In this document: positions 1 to 9,395 of the stretch, piece after piece
How the letters are laid out: every line of letters begins with the position of its first letter
Numbering within the stretch: position 1 is the stretch's first letter
Assembly (NCBI GenBank): GCA_002490665.1
Contig: DKUL01000063.1
Location: forward strand, 49,838 to 99,379
Direction: 5' to 3'
Length of the DNA stretch: 49,542 bases
DNA from: Lachnospiraceae bacterium UBA7205
Lineage (GTDB): Bacteria; Bacillota; Clostridia; Lachnospirales; Lachnospiraceae
Position numbers and translations under genes: made by a program
The notes under the pieces: model-generated
What the model was told of the DNA's origin: nothing
What the model saw: the letters and a program-made list of their open reading frames with translations, nothing else
Database searches by the model: none

Positions 1-46
1 CGAAGGCTGAACTGTTACGAAATAAATGCGGATATGAGGACAGGAT

Positions 47-1480
47 ATGGATGTGGATAAAAAATATAAGACGGAATTTGTAATGGACGTAGGAGAAGAT
101 GGGCAGGAGGTTCGACTAATAGAGAATAAAACAGGCCTGTTTTGCTCTCCCGACGAAAAGATCCAGATTGAGGTAACGCGTGCCGAGGACGTTGAGGAAG
201 GCAGGCTGTACCGCTATATCCGGCTTGACGAGAGGATGCGCAAATATAATGAGCTGCTACTGAGACAATTTGGAAACAAATATGAGGAACGCATTCAGGA
301 GCAGAAGGAAAGCTTCGAAAGCGGGCTTGAATTTGATGAAAATGATGGGGACAATCAGGAATCTGGAATAAAGGTACCCTATGATCCGCAGCTTATCACG
401 GTTGCACCGGCACGTTTTTCCCTGAAGGAGATAGTCAGTATGGTGGATGGCGAGGAGGATGAGGAGCCGGTATTGGATCTTGCTCCTGCTTTCCAGCGGG
501 ATTATGTCTGGGATAATGTACGGAAGTCAAGGCTGATAGAGTCCATCCTGTTAAATATTCCGCTGCCAATGTTCTATTTTTCAAGGGATAAAAATGGAAA
601 ATTACAAGTGGTAGACGGTTTGCAGCGCCTGACCACAATATATAAGTTTTTCAAGAACGATTTTAAACTGTCCAAACTGGAATATCTTGGAGAAGAGTGT
701 GAGGGAAAATACTTTAAAAGGACGGATTTGGACGAGGACAGGTCATTGCGCCCCCGGTTCGTGCGTGCCCTGAGACGGTATCAGATTGACTGCAATGTCA
801 TAGAGCCCAGCACGCCGGAAAATGTCAAGCTGGATATCTTTAAAAGGTTAAATACAGGCGGGAAGGAACTGAATAAACAGGAAGTCCGCCACGCGTTTAT
901 GAAAAAGAATGTCAGGGATTTTATCAAGGAGCTTGTGGATTCTGATTCGTTCCAGACAGCCACCAGCCATGGTGTCAGCGACGTAAGAATGATGGCGCAG
1001 GAACTGGTGTTAAGATACATTGGATTTTACTGCCTGACATTTGACAATTTTCTGAATCTGGAATATACGACACAAATGAATGATTTTCTGGACAATGTTG
1101 CCATCGGACTGAACAATTGTGCCCGGATTCCATATCAGACCATCAGGGAGAATTTTATGGAATCCATGGAGAAGGCAGTCATTATGTTCGGGGACAGGGC
1201 ATTCCGGAAGATATTCATGGATGATAAGGGTACTGTCAGCGACAAGAAGGCTCCGGTGAATAAGTCCCTGTTTATTGCGTTTTCGATTATGCTCCGCCAC
1301 CATTCCATGGAAAAGATAAAAAAAAGAGGAAGCATAGTCAGTGAATTTGCACGCTTTTTGCAGGAAGATAAAGACTTCTTTTATGCCATTTCGCATAATA
1401 CAAATTATTTGTTAAAAGATAGAACCCTGAATAATGTGTATATTTTTCTGGAAAAAATTTATGGGAAGGGGGAATCCTGA
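47..1480 (+). CDS. DUF262 domain protein, first gene of a defence-like trio
   Basis: This is a DUF262-family protein (ParB/GmrS-like fold; characterised relatives hydrolyse nucleotides and act with nucleases). After a charged N-terminal region of about 110 residues, the domain core is visible: PAFQRDYVW at 147-155, DGLQR at 190-194 (the family usually shows DGQQR) and IFKRLNTGG at 264-272 followed by LNKQEVR. I see no C-terminal HNH/DUF1524 nuclease part, so it is not a complete GmrSD-type enzyme. The ATG is preceded by GAGG at 35-38. The ATPase gene begins three bases after its stop, so the two are surely co-transcribed. Inferred role: sensor or regulator within a three-gene defence-like unit. 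The family is clear; the role is not. Confidence 0.85.
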   Translation: MDVDKKYKTEFVMDVGEDGQEVRLIENKTGLFCSPDEKIQIEVTRAEDVEEGRLYRYIRLDERMRKYNELLLRQFGNKYEERIQEQKESFESGLEFDENDGDNQESGIKVPYDPQLITVAPARFSLKEIVSMVDGEEDEEPVLDLAPAFQRDYVWDNVRKSRLIESILLNIPLPMFYFSRDKNGKLQVVDGLQRLTTIYKFFKNDFKLSKLEYLGEECEGKYFKRTDLDEDRSLRPRFVRALRRYQIDCNVIEPSTPENVKLDIFKRLNTGGKELNKQEVRHAFMKKNVRDFIKELVDSDSFQTATSHGVSDVRMMAQELVLRYIGFYCLTFDNFLNLEYTTQMNDFLDNVAIGLNNCARIPYQTIRENFMESMEKAVIMFGDRAFRKIFMDDKGTVSDKKAPVNKSLFIAFSIMLRHHSMEKIKKRGSIVSEFARFLQEDKDFFYAISHNTNYLLKDRTLNNVYIFLEKIYGKGES

Positions 1481-1483
1481 AAA

Positions 1484-2584
1484 TTGATTTATAAATTGGA
1501 ACTGCATAATTTTAAATGTTTTGAGAACACCGGGATAAAATGCAGCCCGCTTACGGTGTTATGCGGGGTCAATTCCTGCGGAAAATCGTCAGTAATACAG
1601 GCGATTTTACTGCTCGAGGAGGCACGCTATTCAACCGGGGCGATTGATTTGATGAATATGCGCCATGGCACGGCGCTGTACTCATTTGATGAAATATTGT
1701 ATGATGACGCGGAGGAAGACAAAATACACATCAGTATCACCGTGGAGGGAAAACCAATCAATCTGACCCTCTCGTCTGATGAGAATGACAATAATGTCTG
1801 CTGCAAAATTCCTACAGGGGAATTATCCGGTTTCGAAAATCTGGGAACCATCTGGTATCTGGGTTCGGACAGGATGATTGGCACGTACCAGAAACGAGGT
1901 AATGCAGCAAGGCTTGAGCTGGGAAGAGAAAACGAATACCTGGGTTTTATACTGGAAAAAGGGCGTTCTGGGAAAATTGTGGTTGACAAGAGACGCAATT
2001 TTGGGGATGCAGATAATACCTTGTTTCTGTTACAGGTGAATGAGTGGCTGGATTACATTTTGCCTGGAAATAAGGTGATTGCCGAAGATTTGGGAAATGA
2101 CAACCTGATATCCATGCGTTTTGGAAAGGAGCAGAAACTCCATAAGACAAATGTGGGATATGGTGTCAGCTTCGTGCTGCCGATACTTGTGAGCGGTCTG
2201 CTCGCAAAAGAGGGCGACGTGCTCATTGTGGAGAATCCGGAGCTTCATTTGCATCCCAAGGCGCAGTCAGACCTCATGTTCTTTCTGGCAGGACTGGCTG
2301 CAATTGGCGTACAGGTTATAATAGAGACACACAGCGACCATATTGTGAACGGACTGAGAAAGGCAGTTATCAACGATGCATGTGCATTGCAGGCATCCCA
2401 GGCTGTGATTTACTTTTTTGACGAAAATTTTCAGACGCATGAAATTACAATAAGGGATGACGCGGAGCTAAGCGACTGGCCAAAGGACTTTATGGAACAG
2501 GAAGAGATAGACCTGTATTATATACGAAAAATGAGGATGGCACATGGAAATAAGCATGCTGATGAGCACACGGACACTGTGTGA
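1484..2584 (+). CDS. AAA-family ATPase, DUF3696/OLD-like
   Basis: This is an ABC/SMC-type AAA ATPase of the group that often carries DUF3696. The Walker A loop GVNSCGKSS is at residues 28-36, directly after the N-terminal strand as in RecF/OLD-like proteins. An NVGYGVSFVLPIL signature is at 223-235, the Walker B region DVLIVENPELHLHP at 245-258, and the switch motif ETHSDH at 281-286. There is no TOPRIM extension, so it is not a full OLD/GajA nuclease. The start is a TTG preceded by GGAAGGGGG at 1464-1472. The 3' end overlaps the next gene by 41 bases. In defence modules such ATPases usually power or gate a partner effector; here the likely partners are the DUF262 protein and the following unknown protein (inference). 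Confidence 0.85.
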   Translation: MIYKLELHNFKCFENTGIKCSPLTVLCGVNSCGKSSVIQAILLLEEARYSTGAIDLMNMRHGTALYSFDEILYDDAEEDKIHISITVEGKPINLTLSSDENDNNVCCKIPTGELSGFENLGTIWYLGSDRMIGTYQKRGNAARLELGRENEYLGFILEKGRSGKIVVDKRRNFGDADNTLFLLQVNEWLDYILPGNKVIAEDLGNDNLISMRFGKEQKLHKTNVGYGVSFVLPILVSGLLAKEGDVLIVENPELHLHPKAQSDLMFFLAGLAAIGVQVIIETHSDHIVNGLRKAVINDACALQASQAVIYFFDENFQTHEITIRDDAELSDWPKDFMEQEEIDLYYIRKMRMAHGNKHADEHTDTV

Positions 2585-3428
2585 ATGGATAGAAAACGGA
2601 CAGATGGAGCACACGAACGATATTTTGGAACGGCTGAAGTGTTTTGATATGTGCCATATAATAGATGAGGAGCGCATAGGCGACTTGTACGAGCTGCTGC
2701 ACAGGAACAGGCGGGTATCGTCATGCAGAGAGTTTAGCATCTTCCTTGACAGGGACAGGGCAGGCAGCAGGAAGCAGATTAACCAGAATCTTTTTGCGGA
2801 ACGCAGTGAAGCGCTTGGGACATTGGCGGAAACAGAATCGAAAAATGTTAAGGCTATCTTATATCACGAGGCTGTTTTTGACAAAGGAGTACATTTGTTG
2901 GCTCTGGGGAAGTCGGATGTGCTGCGGCTGATAGCATGCAAGGAAGATTTGTGCAGTGTTTTAACCCTGTTCGGACAGGATATAGACGGACTGCATGAAT
3001 TTTCACAATATATACAGAATGTATATGACAACCTTGTGTTTGACCGTGAAATCGAGAAAAGCATGGAAAAGCTGGAAGCGGGATTTTTGACCAGGCGCCA
3101 TGAAATTCTATATCATCTGTACCGGATACATGAGGAGATGCCAGTGTTAATAGAGAAATATGGGGTGCTGGACAACAGTTCTCTGGGCGACAAGATGTCC
3201 ATTCCGTGTTCGCCGGAGCGAGACAGAACGACTGTTGAAAATAAGTTGACAAAAAAGGCAGATAATGGCAAAAATATAAAGTGTGAGCTACATACAAAAA
3301 TGGATAAGATCGGTTCGAGGAAACCAGACAGAATTTATTTTTGTGCCTCTGTTCCTGACAAGATTAAAGTTGATAATGTTGACCTGTCAGGAAAGATATA
3401 TGTGTATAAAATAACAGAGCACGCATAA
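2544..3428 (+). CDS. Unknown protein, third gene of the DUF262/ATPase trio
   Basis: I do not recognise this 294-residue protein. The ATG lies inside the ATPase gene, with GAGG at 2533-2536 as its ribosome site, which indicates translational coupling. The middle part (about 95-210) is predicted mostly helical by eye. A polar linker (about 215-265) is followed by a compact C-terminal segment with the strand-like stretches DRIYFCASV and KIYVYKIT. I see no signal peptide, membrane segment, obvious nuclease motif or metal site. Because neither neighbour contains a recognisable nuclease domain, this could be the effector or a specificity subunit of the unit. That is inference from position only. 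Codon use and start signal support it as a real gene. Confidence 0.7.
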   Translation: MEISMLMSTRTLCEWIENGQMEHTNDILERLKCFDMCHIIDEERIGDLYELLHRNRRVSSCREFSIFLDRDRAGSRKQINQNLFAERSEALGTLAETESKNVKAILYHEAVFDKGVHLLALGKSDVLRLIACKEDLCSVLTLFGQDIDGLHEFSQYIQNVYDNLVFDREIEKSMEKLEAGFLTRRHEILYHLYRIHEEMPVLIEKYGVLDNSSLGDKMSIPCSPERDRTTVENKLTKKADNGKNIKCELHTKMDKIGSRKPDRIYFCASVPDKIKVDNVDLSGKIYVYKITEHA

Positions 3429-3445
3429 TATGAAGAAAATAGGGA

Positions 3446-5125
3446 GTGAACGCGCAAATAATGGTATCAATTATCGTATTTTCAAAAGGACGCCCGATGC
3501 AGATGCATGCATACCTTGAGAGCCTGCTAATGTTTTCGGACGCGCGGCAGGAAATGGTCACGGTGCTTTACTGTGAGACGGAGGGCATCCGGTATGGGAA
3601 GCTGATGCAGCAGTTCCCGCAGGTAACGTGGAGAAAGGAAAGTAAGTTTGAGACAGACTTGAAGGAAATCATAGCAGGCGCAGGCGATCATATCATGTTC
3701 GGCTGTGATGATGTCGTGTTTACCCGGCCGTTCAGCCTGCAAAAGGCATGTGAATACCTGAAGGCACACGAGGCGGTCTTTGGTTACAGCATGCGGCTCG
3801 GGGGGAACATTAAGCCCCTGCCGGAGAATGTCTCACAGGATGAAACGGTGCTGGAATGGCGGTGGGACTGTCCGCAGCAGCACTACAATTATCCGTGGGA
3901 GCTGGACTGCACGCTGTACCGCAAAGAGGATGTTGTGCGGATGACGACGGAGGAAGAGACGGCAGTCAAGAATCCAAACTTCTATGAGGCAATGATAACG
4001 CCGGATAACCGGAAAGCGCGCATCACGCGCCCAAACATGGCATCCAACAGGCAGTCCGGCTGTGCAGTCGTGATAACCGTCAACCGTGTTCAGGAGACGC
4101 ACCAGAACGGCTTTGACGACAGCATGCTCACGGACATTTACTCGCTGGACAGGCTCTATAATGACGAGGACAACACGCTCGACATCGAAAAAATCGCATC
4201 CATGGACAACAGCATCATCCATGTGGGGGCAGAGTATTTCATCCTGCGAAAGGAAGCCAAAGGATACACACAAAACAGCCTGAAGCTTCAGAAAAAAAAG
4301 GCGGCAGAGCTGCTCAACCGGCTGACAAGGTTTCCAAAGCGCGTGCACAGGCATTTTGAGCGGAGGGCTTATGAGAGAGGCAGATACGCTGACCGTCTCA
4401 AAATTCTCAACACGGACGAGACCCTGTCGCTTCTGGAAAAGGAAAGAATAAGCTTTTTGCGGTATGGGGATGGGGAAATTGCCATTATGCAGGGGCATTC
4501 CATTCCGTTCCAGGAGTATGACCCCGGACTGGCAAAACGGCTCAGGAAGCTGCTGCGGACAGACATGGACGGGCTGAAAATCGGGATTCCGTATTACTAT
4601 ATGCACCCGGTAAAGCATTTGAATGATTTTACCGCAAAATTTGCAAAGTCCCTCGCGGTACAGCGCAGGTTTTTGTGTAAGAACTGTGATAAGGATATGA
4701 CCTATATTGATACGGCAATCACGCAGGTTTACCAGACTTATGAAAAGTATGATTTTAAGAAATACTATAAGCGGATGCAGAAGCTCCTTGCAGACCAGCA
4801 TGTCACCATCGTATGCGGCGACGGCGTGTTCGACAGGCTCGAGTACAGGGCATATGATGCCTGCAAGTCCGTGGCGTTTGTGACGGCGCCAAGCATGAAT
4901 GCATATGCGGATTATGACAGGCTGTTTCATGAAGTCCTGAAAACAAGCAAAAAACGGCTGGTGTGCATTGTGCTCGGACCGACTGCAAAGGTGCTTGCCT
5001 GCGATTTGCACAAAAAGGGGTACCAGGCATGGGACATGGGGCATTACTTCAAGGACTACGATGCATACATGCGGAAAAAGCCAAGGACAGCGGCGGAGAT
5101 TGCGCAGTTTTATAAGCCGGATTAA
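3446..5125 (+). CDS. Two-domain glycosyltransferase: GT-A-like N-terminus plus GT-D (DUF1792-type) C-terminus
   Basis: This appears to be a bifunctional cytoplasmic glycosyltransferase. The N-terminal half opens with VSIIVFSKGRP and contains FGCDDVVF at 85-92, where the DD pair sits like the metal-binding DXD motif of GT-A enzymes. The C-terminal half (from about 315) shows FLRYGDGEIAIM with DGE at 342-344, the hallmark of the GT-D fold (DUF1792), known from streptococcal adhesin glycosylation. A basic, helical linker at about 270-315 joins them. There are no membrane segments. The GTG start given has little spacing to its ribosome site; an in-frame ATG at 3461 (residue 6) is an alternative. 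It leads the glycan operon and is followed 50 bases later by an ABC flippase, so it probably adds sugars to a lipid-linked precursor. Linkage and donor sugars cannot be told. Confidence 0.8.
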   Translation: MNAQIMVSIIVFSKGRPMQMHAYLESLLMFSDARQEMVTVLYCETEGIRYGKLMQQFPQVTWRKESKFETDLKEIIAGAGDHIMFGCDDVVFTRPFSLQKACEYLKAHEAVFGYSMRLGGNIKPLPENVSQDETVLEWRWDCPQQHYNYPWELDCTLYRKEDVVRMTTEEETAVKNPNFYEAMITPDNRKARITRPNMASNRQSGCAVVITVNRVQETHQNGFDDSMLTDIYSLDRLYNDEDNTLDIEKIASMDNSIIHVGAEYFILRKEAKGYTQNSLKLQKKKAAELLNRLTRFPKRVHRHFERRAYERGRYADRLKILNTDETLSLLEKERISFLRYGDGEIAIMQGHSIPFQEYDPGLAKRLRKLLRTDMDGLKIGIPYYYMHPVKHLNDFTAKFAKSLAVQRRFLCKNCDKDMTYIDTAITQVYQTYEKYDFKKYYKRMQKLLADQHVTIVCGDGVFDRLEYRAYDACKSVAFVTAPSMNAYADYDRLFHEVLKTSKKRLVCIVLGPTAKVLACDLHKKGYQAWDMGHYFKDYDAYMRKKPRTAAEIAQFYKPD

Positions 5126-5175
5126 AAAACGAAAAGAAATTCTATAGGCGTTCCCGGCATGGAAGGATTAAGGCA

Positions 5176-6933
5176 ATGTTAAAAAAGATTAGTTATGTTC
5201 TGGACAGAAAGCAGAAAATCAATCTATGCATACTGCTTGTCATCATATTTGTTGGTGCGTTCGTGGAGCTTCTGGGTGTGTCCGCGGTCATGCCGCTAAT
5301 CAATGTAGCCATGCAGCCGGAGACGATAGGCGAAAAGTGGTACTTCGTGCTGATAAGCAAATATATGGGAATTACAGAGGCAAACCAGATGATTTTATTT
5401 CTGGCAGTGCTCCTGATTATCATTTATATACTGAAAAATGTCTATGTGATGATGATGTACAGCCTACAATACCGCTTTGTCTTTAACAACCAGCAGCGCC
5501 TGTCCGTCAGGATGATGAAAAGCTATATGCAGCAGGACTACTTGTTCCATGTCTCAAAAAATGTGGCAGAGTTCCAGCGCAATATTACAAGCGATGTCAA
5601 TGGTTTTTTTACGGTGGCACTCAATGCCCTGCAGTTTCTCGCAGAGTTCAGTGTCAGCGCGGTGCTCGTCATATATTTGCTTGTTCAGGACTGGGTGTCC
5701 ACGGTTGCAATTGCAGTGCTGTTGTTCCTGTTTATGGGCATTTTTACCGTTTTTTTCAGAAAAGTGCTTGTGAAAATCGGGGAGGAGAGCAGGCAGGCAA
5801 ACGTACAGGTGACAAAGTGGCTTTTTCAGGCATTTTCAGGCATAAAAGAGATTAAGGTGGCAAACAAGGAGTCATTTTTTATTACGAACTATGACAAAAA
5901 CTATAAGGACTGTGCAAGGGTACAGCGGCAGCAGTCCATCCTGACATATCTGCCAAAGCCTGTCATGGAGACGGTGTGCATATGCAGCTTGATGCTTGCG
6001 ATGATTATCAAAATCGCGGTGGTAAAGAGCGACATCGCCTCGTTTGTCACAACCCTGTCCGTATTTGCGGTTGCTGCATTCCGTATGCTTCCATCATTTA
6101 ACAAGATAACGGGTTTTATCAGTGGAATGATGTTCAACAAACCGGCGATTGACTCTGTCTACAGGGACTTGATGGAGATAGAGCAGCTTAAGGAACAGCG
6201 GAAAGTGGAGCAGACAGACACGGAAAAAGTCTCTTTGACGACAGCAATCGGATTAAAGAATGTTTCATTCCGTTATCCGGAGTCCGATAAGTGGATATTA
6301 AAAAATGCGAACCTCGACATAAGGAAAAATACGTCGGTTGCCCTGATTGGCGCATCGGGAGCGGGCAAGACAACAGCCGCCGACCTGATACTTGGCATTC
6401 TGGAACCACAGGAAGGTTCTGTCACAATTGACGGCATAGACATTAAAAAATGTATGGCGTCTTGGCATGAAAACATCGGTTACATCCCGCAGGCAATCTA
6501 CCTGATGGATGACAACATCCGTGCCAATGTTGCCTTTGGAATCCCGGAGTCGGAAATTGACGATGCAGCTATAGAAAAAGCGCTGCGGGAAGCGCAGCTT
6601 GATCAGTTTGTGCACGCGCTGCCCGATGGTCTGGACACCATGATTGGCGACAGGGGTGTGAAGCTTTCCGGCGGTCAGCGGCAGCGCATCGGCATTGCAA
6701 GGGCGCTCTACCGCAATCCGGATGTGCTGATACTTGATGAGGCAACTTCCGCGCTCGACAACGATACCGAGAAGGAAGTGATGGAGGCGATAGACGGGCT
6801 GCATGGGACAAGGACGCTGATAGTGATAGCACATAGACTAAGTACAATTCGGAAATGCGACAAAATATATGAAGTCGGAAATGGTGGATTTACAGAGAGG
6901 AACAAGTCGGAGGTTCTGGGAGGAGGACATTAG
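5176..6933 (+). CDS. ABC transporter, fused permease/ATPase, PglK/MsbA-like flippase
   Basis: This is a half-size ABC exporter with a membrane domain (about residues 1-310, roughly six spans) fused to an ATPase domain (about 350-585). In the ATPase domain Walker A GASGAGKTT begins at 392, the LSGGQRQR signature at 497, and Walker B ends in DE at 521-522, followed by the AHRLSTI switch. Architecture and glycan context match PglK/WlaB-type exporters that flip undecaprenyl-linked oligosaccharides across the membrane. It overlaps the next gene: its TAG shares a base with the GTG start of the GT2. A second ABC flippase (32663-34450) and two intact Wzx proteins in the window show that this is one of several export routes. 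The substrate is unknown. Confidence 0.88.
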   Translation: MLKKISYVLDRKQKINLCILLVIIFVGAFVELLGVSAVMPLINVAMQPETIGEKWYFVLISKYMGITEANQMILFLAVLLIIIYILKNVYVMMMYSLQYRFVFNNQQRLSVRMMKSYMQQDYLFHVSKNVAEFQRNITSDVNGFFTVALNALQFLAEFSVSAVLVIYLLVQDWVSTVAIAVLLFLFMGIFTVFFRKVLVKIGEESRQANVQVTKWLFQAFSGIKEIKVANKESFFITNYDKNYKDCARVQRQQSILTYLPKPVMETVCICSLMLAMIIKIAVVKSDIASFVTTLSVFAVAAFRMLPSFNKITGFISGMMFNKPAIDSVYRDLMEIEQLKEQRKVEQTDTEKVSLTTAIGLKNVSFRYPESDKWILKNANLDIRKNTSVALIGASGAGKTTAADLILGILEPQEGSVTIDGIDIKKCMASWHENIGYIPQAIYLMDDNIRANVAFGIPESEIDDAAIEKALREAQLDQFVHALPDGLDTMIGDRGVKLSGGQRQRIGIARALYRNPDVLILDEATSALDNDTEKEVMEAIDGLHGTRTLIVIAHRLSTIRKCDKIYEVGNGGFTERNKSEVLGGGH

Positions 6934-7898
6934 TGGAAGATTTGGTGAGTGTAATCGTGCCGGTATATAACTCGGAAAAGTATCTGGGGGAATGTGTGGA
7001 CAGCATCGTAAACCAGAGCTACCGGAATCTGGAAATCATTCTGGTTGATGACGGTTCCACGGATACAAGCGGAGCCATATGTGACAGGTATGCCCAAAAT
7101 GACAGCAGGGTGCATGTGATACACAAGAAAAATGGCGGAAACGGTGATGCCAGAAATGCCGGGCTGAAAATAGCCACAGGGCAGTGGATTACGATGTCCG
7201 ATAATGATGACATATTCCATAAAAGGCAGATAGAGGTATTGCTTGCGGCAGCAAAAGAAAACGGTGCGGATATTGCCGTTGGATGGTACAGACCGTTTGC
7301 TGTCAGTGAGGTACCACAGGATGAAACGATTGACGGCAACTTTTTGGATATGGCAGAGATACTGAATGACAGGCACTTGTATGATGATGCTTTTCTACAG
7401 AAACGCTCCATGATTCTGACAGTGCCATGGAGTAAAATTTGCAGGAAAGAGATGTACAATGGTGTGCAGTATCCGGCAAAAAGCAGGCATGACGACACAT
7501 GGACGACATGGAGGCTGTATGAAAATGCGAAAAAGGTTGTTTTTCTGCCGATTACGTTACATTATTGGCGGGATGACCCCAACTCGTTTGGCAGGCGCAA
7601 GTTTGACACGTCACATTTTGACGGCATGGATGCGTACCGGACGCAGCTGGAGTACTTCCGCGGGCAGGGCAGACAGCGGTATGTGGAAATTACGCTTGCT
7701 TCTTACATGGAGATGTTTTTCTGGTGTTACAACCACATGAAAGAGTGCGGAATGGATGTATCGCTGTTAAAGCCCTACTGGGAATATATGAAAAAAAATA
7801 TCGGATGCGTGAAACTGACAAAAAGCCTTGGGATAAAGCAGTGGCTTAGATACAGGTATCTGGCATGGTACCGGATTCCACGGCTGATTCTGCATTGA
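6933..7898 (+). CDS. Glycosyltransferase family 2
   Basis: This is a GT-A-fold, family 2 glycosyltransferase of 321 residues. The N-terminus shows VSVIVPVYNSEKYL and ILVDDGSTD, the nucleotide-sugar binding strands, and MSDNDDIF near residue 90 supplies the acidic metal-binding motif. A basic, tryptophan/tyrosine-rich C-terminus (RYRYLAWYRIPRLI) suggests peripheral membrane association. The GTG start overlaps the ABC flippase stop codon by one base, with AGGAGG just upstream, so translation is coupled. Expected job: transfer of one sugar to the growing lipid-linked glycan on the cytoplasmic face. The donor sugar cannot be predicted. Confidence 0.88.
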   Translation: MEDLVSVIVPVYNSEKYLGECVDSIVNQSYRNLEIILVDDGSTDTSGAICDRYAQNDSRVHVIHKKNGGNGDARNAGLKIATGQWITMSDNDDIFHKRQIEVLLAAAKENGADIAVGWYRPFAVSEVPQDETIDGNFLDMAEILNDRHLYDDAFLQKRSMILTVPWSKICRKEMYNGVQYPAKSRHDDTWTTWRLYENAKKVVFLPITLHYWRDDPNSFGRRKFDTSHFDGMDAYRTQLEYFRGQGRQRYVEITLASYMEMFFWCYNHMKECGMDVSLLKPYWEYMKKNIGCVKLTKSLGIKQWLRYRYLAWYRIPRLILH

Positions 7899-7914
7899 TG
7901 CAGGGGGATAGGAA

Positions 7915-9354
7915 ATGAGGATTATGGGGATTCTAAAACAAAAAAAAGGAAATATTCCAATTTGGGGCTGGATAATATTTGGAATGATTCCATTGTTCTT
8001 TTTTTGTATATACACATATACAGATATCCGGGTAACGACAGAGGATGGAATAGCAGTCTGGTATGCCATTTTTGATGAAAAATCATTAGGTAAGTATTAT
8101 ATGATGCTGTATCCATACAGGGACGGCGGATATCCAAGCTACGATTTCTTTATATATTTAATCTTTGCAATATGGGATTTCCCATTATATATTTATGAAA
8201 AAATAGCAAAAACAGGTTTTTCACAAAATTATGTGCTGTTGTTATATGCGAAATCCATCTGTCTGTTTTTTCTGGTACTGTGCGCCAGCCAGATTTATAA
8301 AATAGTGCATAAAATAACGAATGACAAGGAGAAAGCATGGTGGGGCTGCTTCACGTTTGTTTTTTCTGTCACGGTATTTCAGGCAGTGGTTATCATATGC
8401 GGATATGATGTCATATCTTTGTTTTTTACCTTATGCGGCATTCATGCATATTTAGAGGAGAAGGACAAAAAATTTATTCTGTGTTTTTCCTGTGCGATTG
8501 CGTGTAAAATGTTTGCATTGTGGGTATTTATACCATTATTGCTGCTAAAATATAAGCGGATTTGGAAGGTGGCGGCAGGGTTCCTCGCCGGGGTAGCACT
8601 TATGGTTCTTCCTAAGCTTTATTTTATGTTTTACCAGAAAATAAGTGGACTGAAAATATTGTCAGACAAGGATAGTACGCTTGTTTCTGCCAATGCAGTA
8701 AAGTATATCAGTGATTATCTCTGGAGTAGTGAGGCGCCAATTGCAACCATATATATTCCATGGCTGTTTTTCTTTACTTTTATTCTCTGGGTATGGTGCT
8801 GGTTCAATAAAAAAAAGCTGTCAGATAAGATGGTTATATATATTTGCCTGATAGGCATGTCCATTTTTATGCTGACCTGCTATACGCATCCACAGTGGAT
8901 GATATTAATTATGCCATATATTGCAATACTTGAGTGCAGTGGATGGACAAATTTGCCGGAAAGCCTCTTCTGCGAGGTATGCATGGGAGCAGGACATATT
9001 TTATGGATGGTACGGAATGCACCACAGTGCTATAGCTACAACATTATCAATAACATGCTTCATCTTGAAGAGGGAAACAGGGAGTTCTGGTATACGGGCA
9101 TATGGCTGTATATCAGCAAGCTATCTAACATGGTTCATATCAGCATGGACAATATATTCCTTATGTTCCGGAGTATATTTGTGGCTTCGTTTATTCTTCT
9201 GCTGATATATGTGTATCCCAGGGAAAAACAGCAGGAGTCAGTTGCTGAGTCAAAAGAAGTGAAACGGTTATTTTATCTGAAGGCAATGGTAAGTATGCTT
9301 GTTCTGGGGATTCCCTTACTTGGAGCCATACTTAGAATGATGGGATTACAATGA
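7915..9354 (+). CDS. Polytopic membrane protein, possible GT-C glycosyltransferase or polymerase
   Basis: A 479-residue integral membrane protein with roughly ten hydrophobic spans, the first near residues 14-34. Straight after span one, in the region expected to be extracytoplasmic, comes DIRVTTEDG. This is an acidic pair in the position where GT-C enzymes (GT39/GT83/GT87-like) hold catalytic Asp/Glu residues. GT-C enzymes take sugars from polyprenyl-phosphate donors on the outer face of the membrane, and the operon also encodes a DPM1/GtrB-like GT2 (16637-17599) that could make such a donor. It could instead be a Wzy-type polymerase, since no other gene here fits that role. Codons are more A+T-rich than the preceding genes, by eye. 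A GGGGGATAGGA ribosome site supports the ATG. Confidence 0.6.
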   Translation: MRIMGILKQKKGNIPIWGWIIFGMIPLFFFCIYTYTDIRVTTEDGIAVWYAIFDEKSLGKYYMMLYPYRDGGYPSYDFFIYLIFAIWDFPLYIYEKIAKTGFSQNYVLLLYAKSICLFFLVLCASQIYKIVHKITNDKEKAWWGCFTFVFSVTVFQAVVIICGYDVISLFFTLCGIHAYLEEKDKKFILCFSCAIACKMFALWVFIPLLLLKYKRIWKVAAGFLAGVALMVLPKLYFMFYQKISGLKILSDKDSTLVSANAVKYISDYLWSSEAPIATIYIPWLFFFTFILWVWCWFNKKKLSDKMVIYICLIGMSIFMLTCYTHPQWMILIMPYIAILECSGWTNLPESLFCEVCMGAGHILWMVRNAPQCYSYNIINNMLHLEEGNREFWYTGIWLYISKLSNMVHISMDNIFLMFRSIFVASFILLLIYVYPREKQQESVAESKEVKRLFYLKAMVSMLVLGIPLLGAILRMMGLQ

Positions 9355-9395
9355 TTCATGAGGAAAAATCATTATAGTAGAGGGGAGGACATCCG

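Noticed and set aside
1..83. Possible end of an upstream gene (frame open from base 3 to a TAA at 81-83, or from base 1 to 58-60).
   Set aside because: Too short to recognise, two frames are equally open, and both overlap the clear DUF262 start, so I cannot tell which, if any, is real.
3833..5044. A 403-codon open frame on the minus strand.
   Set aside because: It lies wholly antisense to the GT-D glycosyltransferase, whose motifs are clear. The minus frame has no domain I recognise, no good start signal and a composition expected of a codon shadow.
9352..9378. AATGAT/ATCATT hairpin just before rfbF as an internal terminator.
   Set aside because: Weak stem, no T-run, and it lies inside a closely spaced operon with a good ribosome site following.
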